Shown here in pieces: positions 61,694 to 64,000 of a stretch of 64,000 nucleotides of DNA (position 1 is the stretch's first letter; every line of letters begins with the position of its first letter). Source of the stretch: Adiantum capillus-veneris (lineage: Eukaryota > Streptophyta > Polypodiopsida > Polypodiales > Pteridaceae); assembly GCA_014529385.2 (NCBI GenBank), contig CM043958.1:155783293-155847292 (forward strand), read 5' to 3'. The position numbers and the translations under genes were made by a program. Below the pieces are notes generated by a model that searched no databases, was not told the origin of the DNA, and worked only from the letters and a program-made list of their open reading frames with translations.

Positions 61694-62182
61694 CTATGGA
61701 TACTCTGGATCTTTTAAAGATGATTCCTTAGTCCTCTCCCACATAGGGTTATTAGGTATAGAGATAGCATTAAGAAGAGATTTTCGACTAAGCCCATCCA
61801 CAACTACATTGTCCCTCCTAGGTCTATACTTTATGTCAAAGTCATATTCTTGAAGAAGTTCAATCCATCTCCTTTGCCTCATGTTGAGGTTCGGCTGCGT
61901 AAAGATCCACTTCAAGCTTTTGCGATCAGTGACTAACTGAAATTTACAATTGAGAGGATAATGTCTCCACAACTTTAATGCATGGATGATTGCTAAGAGT
62001 TCCAAGTCATGGATAGGACAATTCTTCTTGTGGTCCCTGAGCGTTTGAGAAGTATAGGCTACGGGCCTACCTTCTTGAGTAAGGACTCCCCCTAAGGAAA
62101 GTTTGTTGGCATCAATTATAGCTTCAAACTCTTTGCCAAAATCAAGAAGCTTTAGAATAGGGGCTAATATTGTGGTGTACAC
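61694..62182 (-). pseudogene. E10 RNase H remnant
   Basis: Ty3-type RNase H: AIIDANKLSLGGVLTQ, PIHDLELLAIIHALKLWRHY, LVTDRKSLKWIF and NVVVDGLSRK, that is, the expected acidic residues in order. It normally removes the RNA strand after reverse transcription. A single stop at 61694-61696 separates it from the integrase in the same frame. The sequence upstream, where RT should be, is missing. Confidence 0.88.
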
Positions 62183-62412
62183 ACAAATGGGACCAAACTG
62201 AGCTTGCCTCTTGCATCCGAGAGCAGCTCCTTATATTAACAATAGAGACTACATGCCAAGAACTGAGTGTCCTTCCACACTAGATGGTCGGACACCTACA
62301 CCACACCTCCCCCCTTAGGGAGAAAAAGATGAACATCTTTTTACAAGTTTGGACTGGAAGGGGAATCAAAATGAAGAGATCAACTCCAACGCCTTGTGGG
62401 GGGGGGGGGGGT
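62183..62412 (-). other. E10 junction replacing RT, with a 14-base G run
   Basis: Between the RNase H start and the pre-RT segment PPPRELDHEIETILGCEPVSKR (62507-62415) there are only about 230 bp, with no RT motif. A run of 14 G (62398-62411) lies exactly at the edge of the recognisable coding sequence. About 700-900 bp of RT must be missing. Confidence 0.8.
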
Positions 62413-62414
62413 GA

Positions 62415-63640
62415 TCTCTTTGAAACGGGTTCACAACCAAGGATAGTCTCAATTTCATGATCAAGTTCTCTAGGTGGTGGAAGACTTGTAAGGTCCTCAA
62501 TGAACACATTAGAGTATTCTATCAGCTAGCCAGGTCAAAAGTTTGAGTCTGATTTATCCACTTTGTTGAGCTTAACTGCATAGATCTATTAACCCTTTTG
62601 TAGATCCTTCAAAAGTCTGCTAGCATTAACTAAGTGAGCCTTAGGTTTCCCATTCTTTCCTTGAACTCGAACCTCATTCCCAAGGTCATCTATAAAGGTA
62701 AAGTTTCCTTGTGCATAGTGAATGTGAGTCTGGTTCTGTTTCAACCAATCCATTCCCAATATCCCATCATAAACTTCTAGAGGTAAAGTGTGAAAATATG
62801 TGGAAGTAGAGTCGCCTAGTTCAAATTCTTCCATTTGGTTGACCTCTTCCATTTGTAGGTAAGGGAATTGTATTAGCATGAGAAGCACGAACTTTCTTTG
62901 AGCAATGATTTCTATAATGTCCATACTCATGGCATTCAAAAAATTGCACATTTAGAAATTCACTGGTTGTAGTTGCAACTACTATAGGTCAATTTCGGTA
63001 AGTGAAGTTGGTTGGCCTGTTGTTCCAACCATTCGGTCTAGCTCTCTTTGCCATATAGTTTTCCCTTCCTTGGGTGGTCTTTTGAATCTTTGTGGTTAAA
63101 GGTTTCTCTCTTAGCAAAGCATCTTGTAAAGATGTCGGTATAAGGGCTTCAAGACGACTATCTAATGGGTCAATAAGCCCTTGGAAAAACCGTGCTACTT
63201 GTTGTTCAAGGGACATCTTGGGAGCATATCTTCTTAGGGTAACAACCCTTGGTGATAATCCACAACTGTCAAAGATAGTTGGAGAAGAGAAAAGAATTCG
63301 ATCATTTTGATAGATTTATGACCTAGTGGAAGATAACATCCCATTATAATAATTTTGATGTCTTCCCAAAATTGAGAAGACCCTAAAACACTCAAATATC
63401 TGCAATGCTACTTCCACAAGATCTTTGCATCTCCGGTGAGACGAAACATTGCAAGCATTGCTTGATTTTTGGGTTGAGTCCCTACAGATCCAAAATAATC
63501 TTCCATTGCTTCAATCTAGACCTCGCATCACGTTCTATATTAGCCCCTTTGCCCTTGAAGTTGGGAGGTTGGGCTTGTTTAAGGAGAAGCTTTTTGTCAT
63601 GAATAGCATTGTACAAGGCAGTAGACGATACCTATGCAAT
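62415..63640 (-). pseudogene. E10 gag tail, protease and pre-RT remnant
   Basis: Around 63620-63450 a gag-like phrase PPNFKGKGANIERDARSRLKQW is visible. The frame 63216-62989 (RFFQGLIDPLDSRLE, NYMAKRARPNGWNNR) is the gag C-terminal part. The frame 62951-62589 contains VYDGILGMDWLKQNQTHIHY, the protease ILG.DWL motif; the DTG triad is not clearly seen. The 62507 frame carries LPPPRELDHEIETILGCEPVSKR, the segment that precedes RT in chromoviruses. Frame breaks lie between all of them. Confidence 0.85.
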
Positions 63641-63667
63641 AATACATTTATTGGTGGTCTAATTTAA

Positions 63668-64000
63668 GACTCATTACAATATTAAGTAATTTAACTTTGA
63701 CAATTCAAGATAAAAACTTGAGACACAATGTAATTCATTGAATTCAAGGTATCATAACTTTATTTACTCAAGATATATACAAAAGTTGTCTTTTCTGAGA
63801 AGTTAGACAAGCATCTCTTTGTTCTATCATGATATATACAAGGGTTAGCTTTTCTAAAAGCTAGTTGATTCTCAAAGCCAATTCCTGACAACATAGTGGT
63901 ACAACCGATAGGTGTTTGTAGTTAAGTTTTTACAATCCACTATTTCAATTGAGCAATAGCTCTTGTACACATGATTGAGAGGATCATAAAATACAAAGGC
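63668..64000. other. Window end, no gene seen
   Basis: AT-rich sequence with two similar phrases (CAAGATATATACAAAAGTTG near 63769 and ATGATATATACAAGGGTTAG near 63829). It could be the leader of E10. Nothing else visible. Confidence 0.5.

Larger units (their letters stand above)
60284..63667 (-). mobile_element. E10: decayed chromovirus (Ty3/gypsy with chromodomain), RT deleted
   Basis: Minus strand, in order: gag tail, protease, RT leader, then a junction lacking RT, RNase H, integrase, chromodomain, a purine tract (TTGGGGAGGA, 60293-60284) and the start of a 3' LTR (TGTAAGGTCT, 60283 downward). The C-terminal chromodomain places it among plant chromoviruses. The 5' LTR would lie beyond or near the right edge of the window. 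Confidence 0.88.

Overview
The window looks like nuclear DNA from a land plant with a large, repeat-rich genome. Three things show this: one ordinary plant-type gene with introns (profilin), many Ty1/copia and Ty3/gypsy LTR retrotransposons of plant type with tRNA-Met and tRNA-Asp-like primer sites, and very long (GA)n/(CT)n and (GT)n microsatellites. The sequence does not fix the lineage. The non-crucifer profilin sequence, the low gene density and the mass of decayed elements would fit a fern or other large-genome plant, but that is a guess.

Layout. 1-3.3 kb: decayed retroelement leader/gag-like DNA. 3.30-8.48 kb: E1, a complete, very young Ty1/copia element with identical 227-bp LTRs, a 5-bp target duplication and one uninterrupted Gag-Pol ORF. 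8.5-17.9 kb: minus-strand copia fragment E3 (LTR, primer site, gag) set into minus-strand gypsy fragment E2 (LTR, primer site, gag). 17.9-19.8 kb: A-rich DNA with short tandem repeats. 19.8-22.0 kb: remnant of an unrecognised minus-strand multi-exon gene. 22.0-32.6 kb: two related LTR elements in opposite orientation, E4 on plus (protease remnant, polypurine tract, 3' LTR) and E5 on minus (5' LTR, primer site, a 3-kb leader full of GA tracts, zinc-knuckle region); neither shows reverse transcriptase. 34.65-38.27 kb: three copies of another LTR (E6), one inverted, two in a tandem duplication. 40.3-51.7 kb: a nest of minus-strand elements, with copia E9 interrupted by gypsy E8 and by a solo LTR of the E8 family, and E8 interrupted by copia E7. 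52.75-54.06 kb: the profilin gene, three exons, 133 residues, with an apparent GC-AG second intron. 55-60 kb: low-complexity intergenic DNA with tandem duplications. 60.28-63.7 kb: E10, a minus-strand chromodomain-bearing gypsy element with the RT deleted and the integrase active site mutated.

Only the profilin gene (cytoskeleton) and the E1 polyprotein look intact. Everything else is retroelement remnant or non-coding DNA. I found no convincing unknown multi-gene system. The most unusual structures are the opposed E4/E5 pair without RT, the rearranged E6 LTR cluster with a 50-bp micro-inversion, the microsatellite-tailed repeat R, and the unrecognised gene remnant at 19.8-22.0 kb.
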